64,000 nt of DNA. It comes from Metabacillus sp. FJAT-52054 (lineage in GTDB: Bacteria; Bacillota; Bacilli; Bacillales; Bacillaceae). A program made the position numbers and the translations under genes. Every line of letters starts with the position of its first letter. Position 1 is the first letter of the stretch. Below are positions 33,666-43,058 of the stretch, piece by piece. The DNA lies in the NCBI RefSeq assembly GCF_037201815.1, contig NZ_CP147407.1:3790723-3854722 (forward strand). Reading direction: 5' to 3'. The notes under the pieces were generated by a model that made no database searches, was not told where the DNA came from, and was given only the letters and a program-made list of their open reading frames with translations.

Positions 33666-33791
33666 ATAATTGCTGACTTCTTCGGAATTATTGCTGACAT
33701 TCTTCCGATAATTGCTGACATTTACGTTATAATTGCTGACTTTATATTACTAATTGCTGACTTTTTACCAATAATTGCTGACTGCCCACTA
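33666..33791. repeat. Exact 21-bp-period repeat array B (ATAATTGCTGAC core)
   Basis: Six units of exactly 21 bp. Each begins with (A/C)T(A/T)ATTGCTGAC, followed by nine variable bases (TTCTTCGGA, ATTCTTCCG, ATTTACGTT, TTTATATTA, TTTTTACCA, TGCCCACTA). A frame through it reads as IIAD heptads, but it has no ribosome site. Confidence 0.9.
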
Positions 33792-33842
33792 ATGACCGTT
33801 GACCACAAACTACAAATTCCTAAAAAATCACACCACAAAAAA

Positions 33843-33962
33843 CTTATGATGAAATTCCCGCGTTTATGATGAATTTTTGAGATTTATGATGAACTTTTTT
33901 GCACTTATGATGAATTTTCCGGATTTATGATGAATTTCCGTAATTTATGCTGAATTCATGGT
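33843..33962. repeat. 20-21-bp repeat array C (TTTATGATGAATTT core)
   Basis: Six units starting CTTATGATGAAATTCCCGCG, TTTATGATGAATTTTTGAGA, TTTATGATGAACTTTTTTGC, CTTATGATGAATTTTCCGGA, TTTATGATGAATTTCCGTAA, TTTATGCTGAATTCATGG. Third distinct array in the same intergenic gap. Confidence 0.88.
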
Positions 33963-33985
33963 TTGCCCACTGTGCTAAACTGCAT

Positions 33986-34017
33986 AAAAAAGAACCCGCC
34001 CAGATGGCGAGTCCCGT
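33986..34017 (-). terminator. Terminator of murAA
   Basis: GACTCGCC pairs with GGCGGGTT (two G-T pairs), followed by CTTTTTT on the minus strand. Confidence 0.75.
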
Positions 34018-34031
34018 TTGAGAATATAAAA

Positions 34032-35342
34032 TTATGCATTTAAGTCCGAAACAGCTTGCTGTTCTGGTGTGATGGATTGGTCGTCGGTTGTGATGCGTTC
34101 GATGTCGGCTCCGATTCCGGCAAGTTTGCCGTGGAAGTTTACGTAGCCGCGGTCGATGTGCTTCAGTTCCATTACGCGTGTATACCCTTCGGATACGAGG
34201 CCAGCCAGGACAAGAGCGGCACCTGCACGCAAGTCTGTTGCTGCTACTTCTGCTCCTTGAAGCTCGCCAGGTCCGTTGATGATCACGGAACGGCCTTCGA
34301 TTTTGATTTCTCCGTTCATGCGGCGGAATTCTTCCACGTGCATGAAGCGGTTTTCAAATACGGTTTCTGTAATCATGCTTGTGCCCTTTGCCTGAAGAAG
34401 CAATGCCATCATTTGAGATTGCATGTCTGTCGGGAATCCTGGGTGAGGCATGGTTTTGATGTCTACCGCTTTTAATTCTGCTGGTCCAATGACACGCAAA
34501 CCATCTTCTTCTTCGATGATTTCTACGCCCATTTCTTCCATTTTCGCTACTAATGAAGCAAGGTGTTCAGGTACAGCGCCTTTTACAAGGACGTTTCCGC
34601 CTGTAATCGCTGCAGCCACCATGAAGGTTCCTGCCTCAATACGGTCAGGAATGATGTTGTGCTGAGCGCCTTTTAGTTCAGATACACCCTCAATACGGAT
34701 CGTACCTGTTCCAGCTCCGCGAATTTTTCCACCCATAGCATTGATGTAGTTCGCCAAGTCAACGATCTCTGGCTCTTTTGCACAGTTTTCAAGGGTTGTT
34801 GTACCCTCTGCAAGTGCAGCGGCCATGATGATATTTTCAGTGGCACCTACACTCGGGAAGTCCAAATAAATTTTAGCTCCGCGCAGTCTGCCCTTTACTT
34901 CGGCGTCAATAAAGCCATTTCCAACTTTGATGATCGCGCCCATGGCTTCAAAGCCTTTAAGATGCTGATCAATTGGACGTGAACCGATTGCACATCCGCC
35001 CGGCAGTGCTACACGCGCGCGGCCAAGTCTTGCCAAGAGCGGTCCCATTACAAGAACGGATGCCCGCATTTTACGCACATATTCAAATGGTGCTTCGGTG
35101 CTAAGCTCTTTGGATGCATCTACAATTACCTGATTGTTTTCGAAATGGACATCTGCACCAAGGTGGCGCAGAACTTCATTAATCGTATATACATCGGAGA
35201 GCGTAGGTACATCACAAATAATGCTCTTATCTTCACTAGCTAATAAGGATGCAGCGATAACCGGTAAAACGGCATTTTTGGCACCTTCTACCTTTACTGT
35301 GCCGTTCAACTTCTGACCGCCGCGGACGATGATTTTTTCCAA
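34032..35342 (-). CDS. murAA: UDP-N-acetylglucosamine 1-carboxyvinyltransferase MurAA
   Basis: 436 residues, the usual length. It transfers enolpyruvate from PEP to UDP-GlcNAc, the first committed peptidoglycan step. The fosfomycin-target Cys is present in [20 protein letters not shown]-terminal [20 protein letters not shown] and the inside-out alpha/beta barrel repeats are clear. The spoIID/ywmB neighbourhood marks it as MurAA rather than the paralogue MurAB. Confidence 0.95.
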   Translation of the reverse strand: MEKIIVRGGQKLNGTVKVEGAKNAVLPVIAASLLASEDKSIICDVPTLSDVYTINEVLRHLGADVHFENNQVIVDASKELSTEAPFEYVRKMRASVLVMGPLLARLGRARVALPGGCAIGSRPIDQHLKGFEAMGAIIKVGNGFIDAEVKGRLRGAKIYLDFPSVGATENIIMAAALAEGTTTLENCAKEPEIVDLANYINAMGGKIRGAGTGTIRIEGVSELKGAQHNIIPDRIEAGTFMVAAAITGGNVLVKGAVPEHLASLVAKMEEMGVEIIEEEDGLRVIGPAELKAVDIKTMPHPGFPTDMQSQMMALLLQAKGTSMITETVFENRFMHVEEFRRMNGEIKIEGRSVIINGPGELQGAEVAATDLRAGAALVLAGLVSEGYTRVMELKHIDRGYVNFHGKLAGIGADIERITTDDQSITPEQQAVSDLNA

Positions 35343-35374
35343 GGTATTCCCCTCCGCGTCCCAAATTCTCTATA

Positions 35375-36112
35375 TTAATATTCAGTCGTGATGATTGGTG
35401 TTCCTGCGACTACTGTAGTATTTTCGCCCAATCCGCCGTGTCTAACGGCCACTTGCATGTTCATGCTGCCTTGTTCAGCCGGGATCTTTTGCTCCCAGCG
35501 TGCTGTATATGCTGATACCGAAATGAAATCTTTTTCTTTAAGCTTTTCAAGCGGTACCGCGTTAAATTCGTTGAGCAAAGCATCAGTTAGATGCAAAACA
35601 CCTACCATCTTATCATCTACACTGCCTTCAATACAAGAGAAAATTGTGGGATATTCATGAAAAATGTCGAATGATTGCTTTTTAAAATGTGTATGAATGT
35701 TAGCCCAATTCCGGGATTCACCACGGCCATGGACTTGATACAGGATATACGAGTTCGATTGGCTATTTGTGTCGGTTGATATAATTTGCAATGATTCCGT
35801 GGCACCCAGGTTTTTGTTCACTTTCGTGCCTGCTGCCTTCCAGCCACTGCTGGTCCGTTCGATCGACCACTTAAAAAGACGATGCTGCTGTGTAAAACGT
35901 TTCACATTTTCCGAAAATTTTTCACTTGGCATCGAAATTTTTTTCTTGGAGTAGATCGTCCATTCCTTTACTTCTATACCCTGATCTTGAAACGCGACGG
36001 CCAATTGTGCTATTTCCGGCTTTTTAATGGCTGCCTCCACAATTTTTCCGCATGCAGCGGTGACGACAATAAACATAAGAGCGATCAACATCATCTGTTT
36101 TATTTTATCCAT
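35375..36112 (-). CDS. ywmB: YwmB family protein (TATA-box-binding-like fold)
   Basis: About 245 residues. An N-terminal hydrophobic signal/anchor (MMLIALMFIVVTAACGKIVE) is followed by an exported domain with HGRGESRNWANIHTHFKKQS and YPTIFSCIEGSVDDKM. It matches the YwmB family next to murAA and ywzB in Bacillus. Function unknown despite the fold-based family name; with a signal peptide it is unlikely to bind DNA in the cell. An in-frame GTG at 36121 has AAGGAG five bases upstream and is an equally good start. Confidence 0.82.
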   Translation of the reverse strand: MDKIKQMMLIALMFIVVTAACGKIVEAAIKKPEIAQLAVAFQDQGIEVKEWTIYSKKKISMPSEKFSENVKRFTQQHRLFKWSIERTSSGWKAAGTKVNKNLGATESLQIISTDTNSQSNSYILYQVHGRGESRNWANIHTHFKKQSFDIFHEYPTIFSCIEGSVDDKMVGVLHLTDALLNEFNAVPLEKLKEKDFISVSAYTARWEQKIPAEQGSMNMQVAVRHGGLGENTTVVAGTPIITTEY

Positions 36113-36332
36113 TCCGTCCACTTCCTCTCCTTATTAACAGTCTTGCCGGAGAGGGGCTGGACATACGTGGAAAAAGTCGTCATTGTTCTACAGAATCAAG
36201 CATTTCTGCAAGGTCTATGGTCCTGTTTTACATGGGGTTAGAAATCAGTTTTGAACTAATTCCCTGGCCAGTCCCATGCCCGTTGGATGGATTGAACCCG
36301 CTGGGATTACTCCTCCGCAACCCCTTCTCCAC

Positions 36333-36593
36333 CTATATTCCCAGTGGAATTAAGGCGTAAACGTAAAATAGGGAAGGAAGTTCCTTTGACCAAAATAAAT
36401 AATCAAGGAAAAAACTGCTGACCAGGTAAGCAATGGCAATTGTCAGCAATATAAGAAGGACCTGGGCCTGGACCACACGTCCGCTTCGAATAAATTTGTC
36501 GAAATTCAGCGACTGAAGCGCCCACCAGGTGACGGCGATGAAAAATAGATGCGACACTAAACCGGTTAAAGCCTGCTGTGAAAATTCAATCAT
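36333..36593 (-). CDS. ywzB: DUF1146 membrane protein (YwzB)
   Basis: 86 residues, two membrane spans (LTGLVSHLFFIAVTWWAL; VLLILLTIAIAYLVSSFFLD) separated by NFDKFIRSGRVVQAQ, the DUF1146 signature. Function unknown; conserved between the ATP synthase region and ywmB-murAA in Bacillus. Confidence 0.85.
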   Translation of the reverse strand: MIEFSQQALTGLVSHLFFIAVTWWALQSLNFDKFIRSGRVVQAQVLLILLTIAIAYLVSSFFLDYLFWSKELPSLFYVYALIPLGI

Positions 36594-36627
36594 CTTAATC
36601 CTCCAAATATGTATTCATTTTCCCCGC

Positions 36628-36657
36628 AAAAATAGGAGAGGTTTTCACCTCTCCTAT
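36628..36657 (-). terminator. Terminator of the nuo operon
   Basis: ATAGGAGAGG pairs with CCTCTCCTAT around a six-base loop; TTTTTG follows on the minus strand, 34 bp after nuoN. Confidence 0.85.
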
Positions 36658-36690
36658 TATATCGCCCTGCCATAAGAAAATGTTACCTAT

Positions 36691-38148
36691 TTAAAGAATG
36701 TCCGGGAAAATTCCAAAGAGAATGGTACCTGCTGTACAGATGAGCAGGGCCGCCGCGGCTGCCGGGTGGAAGCGGAGTCTTGGTTCCGCTTCGCCCTGCT
36801 TGAAAAACATATGGGCAAAAACACGGAAGTAGTACACATATGAAATGACGGTCGCTGCCAGCATGATCGAGGCAAGGATGAGCATTGGCACCTGATTTGT
36901 AAAGGCGGTGAGCAAAATGGTGAGCTTCGCCATAAATCCGGCCGTACCCGGTATTCCCGCTAACGAAAGAAGAAGGATGCCCATCAATACGGCTATGACG
37001 GGTGAACGTTTATACAGCCCGGAAAAGGAATCCAGATGGGCAGAGCCTGTCTGCTGTTCAATGACCAGCAAAATGGCGAACGCTCCTGCGTTCATGAACA
37101 GGTAGGCGAGCAGGTAAAACCAGATGGCATCGAACATGAGCGGAGACTGCGGAGATGCGAAGGCAACGAGCATGTATCCCGCATGGCCGATGGAGGAATA
37201 GGCGAGCATCCGCTTCACATTTCTCTGCTTCAGCGCCGTCACATTTCCGATGATCATGGTTAAGGCGGCGAGAACAGCAATGTACGGCTGCATATTCATC
37301 AGCATGGACTCACCCTGTAAAATCGAAGTATTCAGGAAAACTGTATAGAATAGCCGGATGATAAGGATAAAGCCAGCCGTCTTTGAAACGACGCTTAAAA
37401 AGGCCGCCACAGAAGTAGGCGCTCCTTCATACACGTCCGGCACCCACATGTGGTAAGGAGCGGCGGCAATTTTAAAGGACAAGCCGGTGAAAATGATCAG
37501 AAAGGACAGGCCGAGAACGAATAGATGATCCGCAGTTTCAAGACTTTGCAGCTGCCCGCTCATGTCGCTCAAGGAAACCGTCCCCGTAATTCCGTACAGA
37601 TAGCTCATCCCAAACAGAGTAATGGCGGTGGCGACTCCGCCGTTGATCACGTATTTCATGGCCGCTTCATTTGATTTCTGATCCTTTTTCTTTAAACCGG
37701 CCATGATATAGGAAGAGATCGACAGCAGTTCAAGCCCGACAAACAGAGTCATCAAATCCCGGCTTGAGCTCATAAACATCGCCCCGAGAAGTCCGGTGAG
37801 CCAAAGTGTATAAAATTCACTGCGTTCTGTTATTTCCGACTTTTTTTCCTGGAACGTCAGCAAGTAAATGAGTGCTGCGCCGCCGAGAAGGAGGATTTTA
37901 AACAGCTTGGCGAATCCATCGAGGACGAAGCTGTCTCCAAGAATCCCTTCTGTTTCCGATGGGGTCAGGAAAAAAAGCACCCCTGCAGCACCTGCGATGG
38001 CTGCCAATCCGAGCCACCCAAGCCATTCCCTGCCCGTTTTCTTAGGCAGGAGCAAATCGAGGACGGAAATGAGGACGGCCCCGCCAAGCACCATGAATTC
38101 AGGCATCATCAGCATCCAGTTATAGGACATCAATGTTTCGGCATCCAT
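36691..38148 (-). CDS. nuoN: NADH-quinone oxidoreductase subunit N
   Basis: 485 residues, antiporter-type membrane subunit with ~14 spans. Conserved Lys/Glu-bearing segments are visible (EFMVLGGAVLISVLD, LTLFVGLELLSISSYIMAGL, KIAAAPYHMWVPDVYEGAPT). Part of the proton-pumping arm of complex I. Last gene of the operon, four bases after nuoM. Confidence 0.94.
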   Translation of the reverse strand: MDAETLMSYNWMLMMPEFMVLGGAVLISVLDLLLPKKTGREWLGWLGLAAIAGAAGVLFFLTPSETEGILGDSFVLDGFAKLFKILLLGGAALIYLLTFQEKKSEITERSEFYTLWLTGLLGAMFMSSSRDLMTLFVGLELLSISSYIMAGLKKKDQKSNEAAMKYVINGGVATAITLFGMSYLYGITGTVSLSDMSGQLQSLETADHLFVLGLSFLIIFTGLSFKIAAAPYHMWVPDVYEGAPTSVAAFLSVVSKTAGFILIIRLFYTVFLNTSILQGESMLMNMQPYIAVLAALTMIIGNVTALKQRNVKRMLAYSSIGHAGYMLVAFASPQSPLMFDAIWFYLLAYLFMNAGAFAILLVIEQQTGSAHLDSFSGLYKRSPVIAVLMGILLLSLAGIPGTAGFMAKLTILLTAFTNQVPMLILASIMLAATVISYVYYFRVFAHMFFKQGEAEPRLRFHPAAAAALLICTAGTILFGIFPDIL

Positions 38149-38151
38149 CGT

Positions 38152-39645
38152 TTACCCTCCTATTCCTTTCATAATGGTTTCAATCGCAGGCTGCAGCGGC
38201 ACAGCGAGACCGTTCGGGAAAACTCCAACTGATATGATCAGGAAAAGAAGAACCCAGGCGGGACCCGCTTCGTGCCATTTCAAATCCGGCAGGCTCCCTT
38301 CCGCCCCTTTTTCCTTGCCGAACGTAATCGACAGGACCGCTCTTAGTACATAGGCAGCCGTTAGGATCAGCCCGACGGCGGCAACCGCACCGAGCTCAGG
38401 TTGAACGAGGAAGATGCCCATAAAGGCCATAAACTCGCTGATAAAACCGGACATGCCGGGCAGGCCGAGAGAGGCCATTCCCGCTGCAAGCAGGACGCTG
38501 GAGAGCTTTGGCAGCTTCCGGGCGAGTCCGCCAAGCTCGCGGATGTCGGTCGTCTGAAAGCGAACGGCCATCACTCCGACGAGCAGGAACAGCAGCGCCG
38601 AGATGAACCCATGGGAAACGGTTTGAAAAATGGCTCCCTGAATGCCCGCTTCGTTCATGGCCCCAAGCCCGATCAGCACGATTCCCATATGGGAGACGCT
38701 TGAATAAGCGAGGATTCGTTTAAAGTCCGTTTGTATGAGTGCGAGAAAAGCGCCGTACAGGAGATTGACCGTTCCTAAAATCATGATCGCCGTCCCAAGG
38801 GTTTGAAAGGCTTCCGGGAACAATCCGATCCCGATCCGGATTGTTCCGTATGCACCGATCTTCAATAAAACCCCTGAGTGCAGCATAACAACCGGCGGCG
38901 GCGCCTGAACGTGAACGTGAAGCATCCACGTATGCAGCGGCACAATCGGCAGCTTCACACCGAAGGAAACGAGTAAGGCAAGGAGCAAGCCAAGCTGGAC
39001 AGCGGCGGGAAAATCGCCGGCGAGATCCATCAGTTTTTCGATATTGACAGTTCCAGTCAGTCCAAACAAGTAAACGATGACGATTAAAAGGATCGCTGAG
39101 CCAATTCCGTTATAAAGCAGATAATACCAGGCCGCTTTTTCCCGTCCGGCAAAGCCCCACTTTCCGATGAGGAAGAACATCGGAACTAGGGTCAGCTCGA
39201 GGAAAATGAAAAAAAGAATCAGGTTTTCTGCCGCAAACACGCCAAGCATCCCGGTTTCAAGAATGAGCAAGAGAGAAAAATAGCCCTTCCATCCGGATTG
39301 AATAAACGAGGAAGCCGAAGCGGAAAGAGTGGCAAGAACGGCAGCGAGCGTCATCATAATGAGAGAGAATCCGTCCATTCCGAGCTCGTAGTTTACGGTG
39401 AAAAAATACTCCCCTCCGAGATTTACATTTCCCATTTTGAACCACGGGACAGAAACACTGAATCTTTCAATGTCGGCACCCAGTGCGTTTTGGATGAGGA
39501 TGATGCCCGAAAGAATGAGTGCCGGCATGGTTGCGACAAGGCCTGCCGTCTTTAGTGCCCGTTCCTTCTCTTTCGGGATAAACAAAAGGACGGCAGCGCC
39601 GGCAAGCGGGGAAAACACGAGCAATGTCAGGATGAGGCTGTTCAT
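38152..39645 (-). CDS. nuoM: NADH-quinone oxidoreductase subunit M
   Basis: 497 residues, antiporter-type subunit. Motifs include NLILFFIFLELTLVPMFFLI (functional Glu in span 5), FGVKLPIVPLHTWMLHVHVQ and SSVSHMGIVLIGL. In the channel motif PLHTWMLHVHVQAPPPVVML the usual LPDAHxxAP reads LHVHVQAP, a variant worth noting. Overlaps the nuoL stop by four bases (ATGA-type junction). Confidence 0.94.
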   Translation of the reverse strand: MNSLILTLLVFSPLAGAAVLLFIPKEKERALKTAGLVATMPALILSGIILIQNALGADIERFSVSVPWFKMGNVNLGGEYFFTVNYELGMDGFSLIMMTLAAVLATLSASASSFIQSGWKGYFSLLLILETGMLGVFAAENLILFFIFLELTLVPMFFLIGKWGFAGREKAAWYYLLYNGIGSAILLIVIVYLFGLTGTVNIEKLMDLAGDFPAAVQLGLLLALLVSFGVKLPIVPLHTWMLHVHVQAPPPVVMLHSGVLLKIGAYGTIRIGIGLFPEAFQTLGTAIMILGTVNLLYGAFLALIQTDFKRILAYSSVSHMGIVLIGLGAMNEAGIQGAIFQTVSHGFISALLFLLVGVMAVRFQTTDIRELGGLARKLPKLSSVLLAAGMASLGLPGMSGFISEFMAFMGIFLVQPELGAVAAVGLILTAAYVLRAVLSITFGKEKGAEGSLPDLKWHEAGPAWVLLFLIISVGVFPNGLAVPLQPAIETIMKGIGG

Positions 39646-41531
39646 TTTTGCATTCCCCCTGTCAGCAAGAATACGGCTGCGAGCAGTGCGAGCCCTAAAA
39701 AGGCAGCCGCTGCATAGCTTTGTGTCTGCCCGCTCTGCAGCCTGGACCCTGCCGTTCCAAGTCCCTGCACAAAGGATGCGGCCGCTTTCACAAGCGTTTC
39801 AACGACGAACCGCTCAACGAGCTGGCATAGTCCGGAAATAGCGCGGACCGCTGCAAGAACGGTAATTTGATATAGCTCATCAACGAAATATTTTTTCAAA
39901 AGCACTTGATGGATCATCGGCATTTTTCCTGCAATGGCCTTTCGCTTGATCCACCCTTTTTCATAAATGGCATAGGCAAGAAAAATACCGGCAAGCGAAA
40001 CAGCGACTGCCATCAGCATGATCCACACAGGAGCCGCCTCATGCGCTTCGCCGGGCTGCAGCCATTCCCCCAATACCGGAAACCACGGAGTGTTGAGATA
40101 TCCCGCTGTTACGGCGAGAACTCCAAGAACCGCCATAGGAATGATCAACAGCGGACCGGCTTCAGCACTGTTTTTAATCACAGCTCCGGTTTGCGCTTCA
40201 GGGGTAATCGCCGCAGCCGTTTCTTCCGCTCCTTTGCCGAAAATGAGGAAGAAGAGGCGGAACATATAGAAGGCCGTGAAAAATGCGGCAATCACAGCGA
40301 GCCAAAACAGGAGAGGATTGCCATGAAGCCAAACCGAGGCAAGAATTTCATCTTTACTGAAAAATCCTGAGAAGAAAGGAAATCCGCTTATGGATAATGC
40401 GCCGATTAAAAACAGCGGCCCGGTCCAGGGAAGCTTTTTCCAAAGTCCGCCCATTTTCCGGATATCCTGAGTATGAACAGCATGAATGACGCTTCCCGCT
40501 GCCAGGAAAAGAAGGGCTTTGAAGAAGGCGTGTGTGAATAGGTGAAAGATGCCGGCGGTATAGCCTGCAGAGCCGAGGGCGAGCATCATGTAGCCAAGCT
40601 GGCTCACGGTCGAGTAGGCAAGCACCCTTTTAATATCGTTCTGAACAAGCCCGATGCTTGCGGCAAAAATCGCGGTAAAGCCGCCGATTACAGCGACAAC
40701 GGTTAAGGCGGCGGGACTTGCTTCAAAAAGCGGGAACATGAGTGCTGTGAGATAAACACCGGCTGCGACCATTGTGGCTGCATGGATGAGTGCGGAGACC
40801 GGTGTCGGGCCCTCCATCGCATCCGGAAGCCACGTATGAAGCGGAAATTGTCCGGATTTTCCCATTGCACCAACGAAGATCAAGATGGCAATCAATGTGA
40901 GCAGATCGTCCGGAATGGAGCCTGCTCCAACGAATTGGAAAATCACATCATACTCGAAGCTTCCTGTCTGTGAAAAAAGGAGAAGCATCCCGATCAGCAG
41001 TCCGACGTCCCCGATCCTCGTCATCATGAACGCTTTTTTTGCCGCTTTTTTGGCAGATTCCTTCGAAAAATAAAAGCCGATCAGCAGGAACGAACCAAGT
41101 CCGACCAGCTCCCAGAACACATAGAGCTGCAGAAGATTGGTCGTCATAACGAGGCCAAGCATCGCAAAGGTAAACAATCCAAGATAAGCGAAAAATACGT
41201 GCAGCCGCTCATCATCTGCCATGTAAACCCTGGAGTACATATGTACAAGCAGACTGACAAGCGTCACCGTGATCAGCATAAGGGCGTTGAGCTGAGTCAC
41301 TTCAAAACCTGCCGTGATGGGCAGATCGCCGATGGTCAGCCATGTGCCCTCAGCCTTAAAGGTTCCATGCTGCAGCCGGTCTGCAAGGACAAAAATGGAG
41401 AATAGAAATGAAACGAGCATGAATCCTGTTCCAAGCCAGGCACTTTTAGCCTTCAGACGGCTGCCGGCAGCGAGCAGGATCAGGAAGGAAATCAGCGGAA
41501 AAAGCGGTATCAGCCAGGCGAATTGCATCAT
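39642..41531 (-). CDS. nuoL: NADH-quinone oxidoreductase subunit L
   Basis: 629 residues, the largest antiporter-type subunit, with the long C-terminal lateral helix that clamps the membrane arm (from ~residue 510). Signatures: FPLHTWLPDAMEGPTPVSAL, LAYSTVSQLGYMMLALGSAG, FWELVGLGSFLLIGFYFSKE. Full length. Confidence 0.95.
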   Translation of the reverse strand: MMQFAWLIPLFPLISFLILLAAGSRLKAKSAWLGTGFMLVSFLFSIFVLADRLQHGTFKAEGTWLTIGDLPITAGFEVTQLNALMLITVTLVSLLVHMYSRVYMADDERLHVFFAYLGLFTFAMLGLVMTTNLLQLYVFWELVGLGSFLLIGFYFSKESAKKAAKKAFMMTRIGDVGLLIGMLLLFSQTGSFEYDVIFQFVGAGSIPDDLLTLIAILIFVGAMGKSGQFPLHTWLPDAMEGPTPVSALIHAATMVAAGVYLTALMFPLFEASPAALTVVAVIGGFTAIFAASIGLVQNDIKRVLAYSTVSQLGYMMLALGSAGYTAGIFHLFTHAFFKALLFLAAGSVIHAVHTQDIRKMGGLWKKLPWTGPLFLIGALSISGFPFFSGFFSKDEILASVWLHGNPLLFWLAVIAAFFTAFYMFRLFFLIFGKGAEETAAAITPEAQTGAVIKNSAEAGPLLIIPMAVLGVLAVTAGYLNTPWFPVLGEWLQPGEAHEAAPVWIMLMAVAVSLAGIFLAYAIYEKGWIKRKAIAGKMPMIHQVLLKKYFVDELYQITVLAAVRAISGLCQLVERFVVETLVKAAASFVQGLGTAGSRLQSGQTQSYAAAAFLGLALLAAVFLLTGGMQK

Positions 41532-41563
41532 ATTCCCTATCCCCTTTTTGAGGTTCTGTTTTT

Positions 41564-41878
41564 CTAATGCTTCATCGAATCATAATCATCCACCGCGACG
41601 GACTTCCGGTTGCGGTAAAGGGCAAAAAGGATGGCCAGTCCAACCGCAGCTTCTGCCGCCGCAATCGTAATGGAGAATAGCGCAAAGACCTGGCCGGTTA
41701 TGGAAGGAGCCGCTCCAAGCTTGCTGAAGGCGACCAGATTCAGGTTTACTGCATTCAGCATGAGCTCCATGCAGATCAGCACAATCACGGTATTTCGTTT
41801 CGTCAGGGCGCCGTACAGTCCGATACAAAACAGGATCAGCGCAAGAACAAGGTATCCGGATAGCGGGATCGAACTCAT
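41564..41878 (-). CDS. nuoK: NADH-quinone oxidoreductase subunit K
   Basis: 104 residues, three membrane spans. It carries the two conserved membrane glutamates ([37 protein letters not shown]) needed for the E-channel. Overlaps nuoJ by four bases. Confidence 0.95.
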   Translation of the reverse strand: MSSIPLSGYLVLALILFCIGLYGALTKRNTVIVLICMELMLNAVNLNLVAFSKLGAAPSITGQVFALFSITIAAAEAAVGLAILFALYRNRKSVAVDDYDSMKH

Positions 41879-42390
41879 GACTGCTCCTCCTTTTCCTCAT
41901 CCTTTTTCGCTAAAATAATGGCACCAATCAGGGCAGCGAGGAGCAGCACCGATGTTAATTCAAACGGGATGATGTGCTTGGAAAACAACGCAACCCCAAT
42001 CTGCTCGGTATTGTTTTCATGAAGAGCAGCGGGATCGCCGTTCAAATCGAGACGGTAAATGCCGATATACATGACGACAGCAAAAACGGCGGTCGAAGCG
42101 AACACAAGCCCTTTTTTCAAGCGGCCGGCGGATGGTTCTTCTTCATCTGTTTTACGGGTCAGCATTATCCCAAACAGCATGATGATGGTGATGGCACCTG
42201 AATAAATGAGGATTTGCACAACAGCAATGAATTCAGCCGTGAGCAGAATGTAAAGTCCCGCGATGCTCACAAAGGTGAGCACGAGGGAAATCAGCATATG
42301 AACGACCTTCGTTACATTCAGCATGAGAATTCCACCTGAGATGGCCGTCAGTGAAAGGATGGCAAATGCGGAAAACTCGCCTGAGATCAT
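41875..42390 (-). CDS. nuoJ: NADH-quinone oxidoreductase subunit J
   Basis: 171 residues, five membrane spans; the third holds the conserved Tyr/Gly region ([20 protein letters not shown]). The C terminus is a short charged tail ([10 protein letters not shown]). It overlaps nuoI by four bases. Confidence 0.94.
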   Translation of the reverse strand: MISGEFSAFAILSLTAISGGILMLNVTKVVHMLISLVLTFVSIAGLYILLTAEFIAVVQILIYSGAITIIMLFGIMLTRKTDEEEPSAGRLKKGLVFASTAVFAVVMYIGIYRLDLNGDPAALHENNTEQIGVALFSKHIIPFELTSVLLLAALIGAIILAKKDEEKEEQS

Positions 42391-42809
42391 TCGACCTTAT
42401 TCTCCTTTCGGACATGGGTGTCGTTTTCATCCAGCCATTCCATGTCTTTAAAAAGATTGTCACGGCTGTACTCCGCGAGCTCAAAGTGATTCGTCATGAC
42501 AATGGCCTCTGTCGGGCACACCTCTGTACACAAATCACAGAGAATGCAAATTTCAAAATTGATGTCATACGTCTCAATGATTTTTCCTTTTTTCGTTGGG
42601 TCAGGATGCTTCTTGCCGGTTAGCGAGATGCAGTCGGTCGGGCAAATATTCACACACTGATTGCAGACAATGCATTTTTCTGGATAAAATTTCTGAATGC
42701 CCCGGAACCGATCCGGCAGCATCAATGCTTCATTCGGATAATCATACGTTACTTTTTTCTTCGTCAGGTTTTTCAGCGTATAGGAAAGACCTTTTCCTAA
42801 GCCCCGCAT
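42387..42809 (-). CDS. nuoI: NADH-quinone oxidoreductase subunit I (ferredoxin-like)
   Basis: 140 residues. Two 4Fe-4S motifs, CIVCNQCVNICPTDCI and CILCDLCTEVCPTEAI, carry clusters N6a/N6b between the peripheral electron input and NuoB. Starts downstream of the dispersed repeat that separates it from nuoH. Confidence 0.95.
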   Translation of the reverse strand: MRGLGKGLSYTLKNLTKKKVTYDYPNEALMLPDRFRGIQKFYPEKCIVCNQCVNICPTDCISLTGKKHPDPTKKGKIIETYDINFEICILCDLCTEVCPTEAIVMTNHFELAEYSRDNLFKDMEWLDENDTHVRKENKVE

Positions 42810-42894
42810 GGTGTCACTCCCCTTCGATTCTCCCGTTTTAACGGGCAGCTGCTAGTAAACGTTTCATTTTTATTGGAAAGCTGTTAAATTCGGT

Positions 42895-43023
42895 TGTTGA
42901 TTTCCGTTGCGGGTGATCGCTTTCCGCGGGGCGGGCGGTGAGCCTCCTCCTGGCTTCGCCACTGCGGGTCTCACCTGTCCCGCTGCTCCCGCAGGAGTCT
43001 CACACCCTCCACTCCAATCAACA
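42895..43023. repeat. Dispersed ~130-bp intergenic repeat, copy 2 (inside the nuo operon)
   Basis: Same ends (TGTTGATTTCCG ... CAATCAACA) and core (GCTTTCCGCGGGGCGGGCGG; GGTGAGCCTCCTC; GTCTCACCTGTCCCGCTGCT) as 12282-12411. It fills most of the 249-bp nuoH-nuoI gap, where the other nuo genes overlap or are 3-35 bp apart. Confidence 0.88.
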
Positions 43024-43058
43024 GGTGTTTAAAAATCACCATCATGTTTTAACTTAAC

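Noticed and set aside
33666..33791. CRISPR-like array
   Set aside because: Conserved part is only ~12 bp and the variable part nine bp, far below CRISPR repeat and spacer sizes. No cas genes are in the window.
33609..33869. Plus-strand frame with IIAD heptads
   Set aside because: The heptads are a by-product of the exact 21-bp DNA repeat. No ribosome site, and the neighbouring arrays have periods that are not multiples of three.
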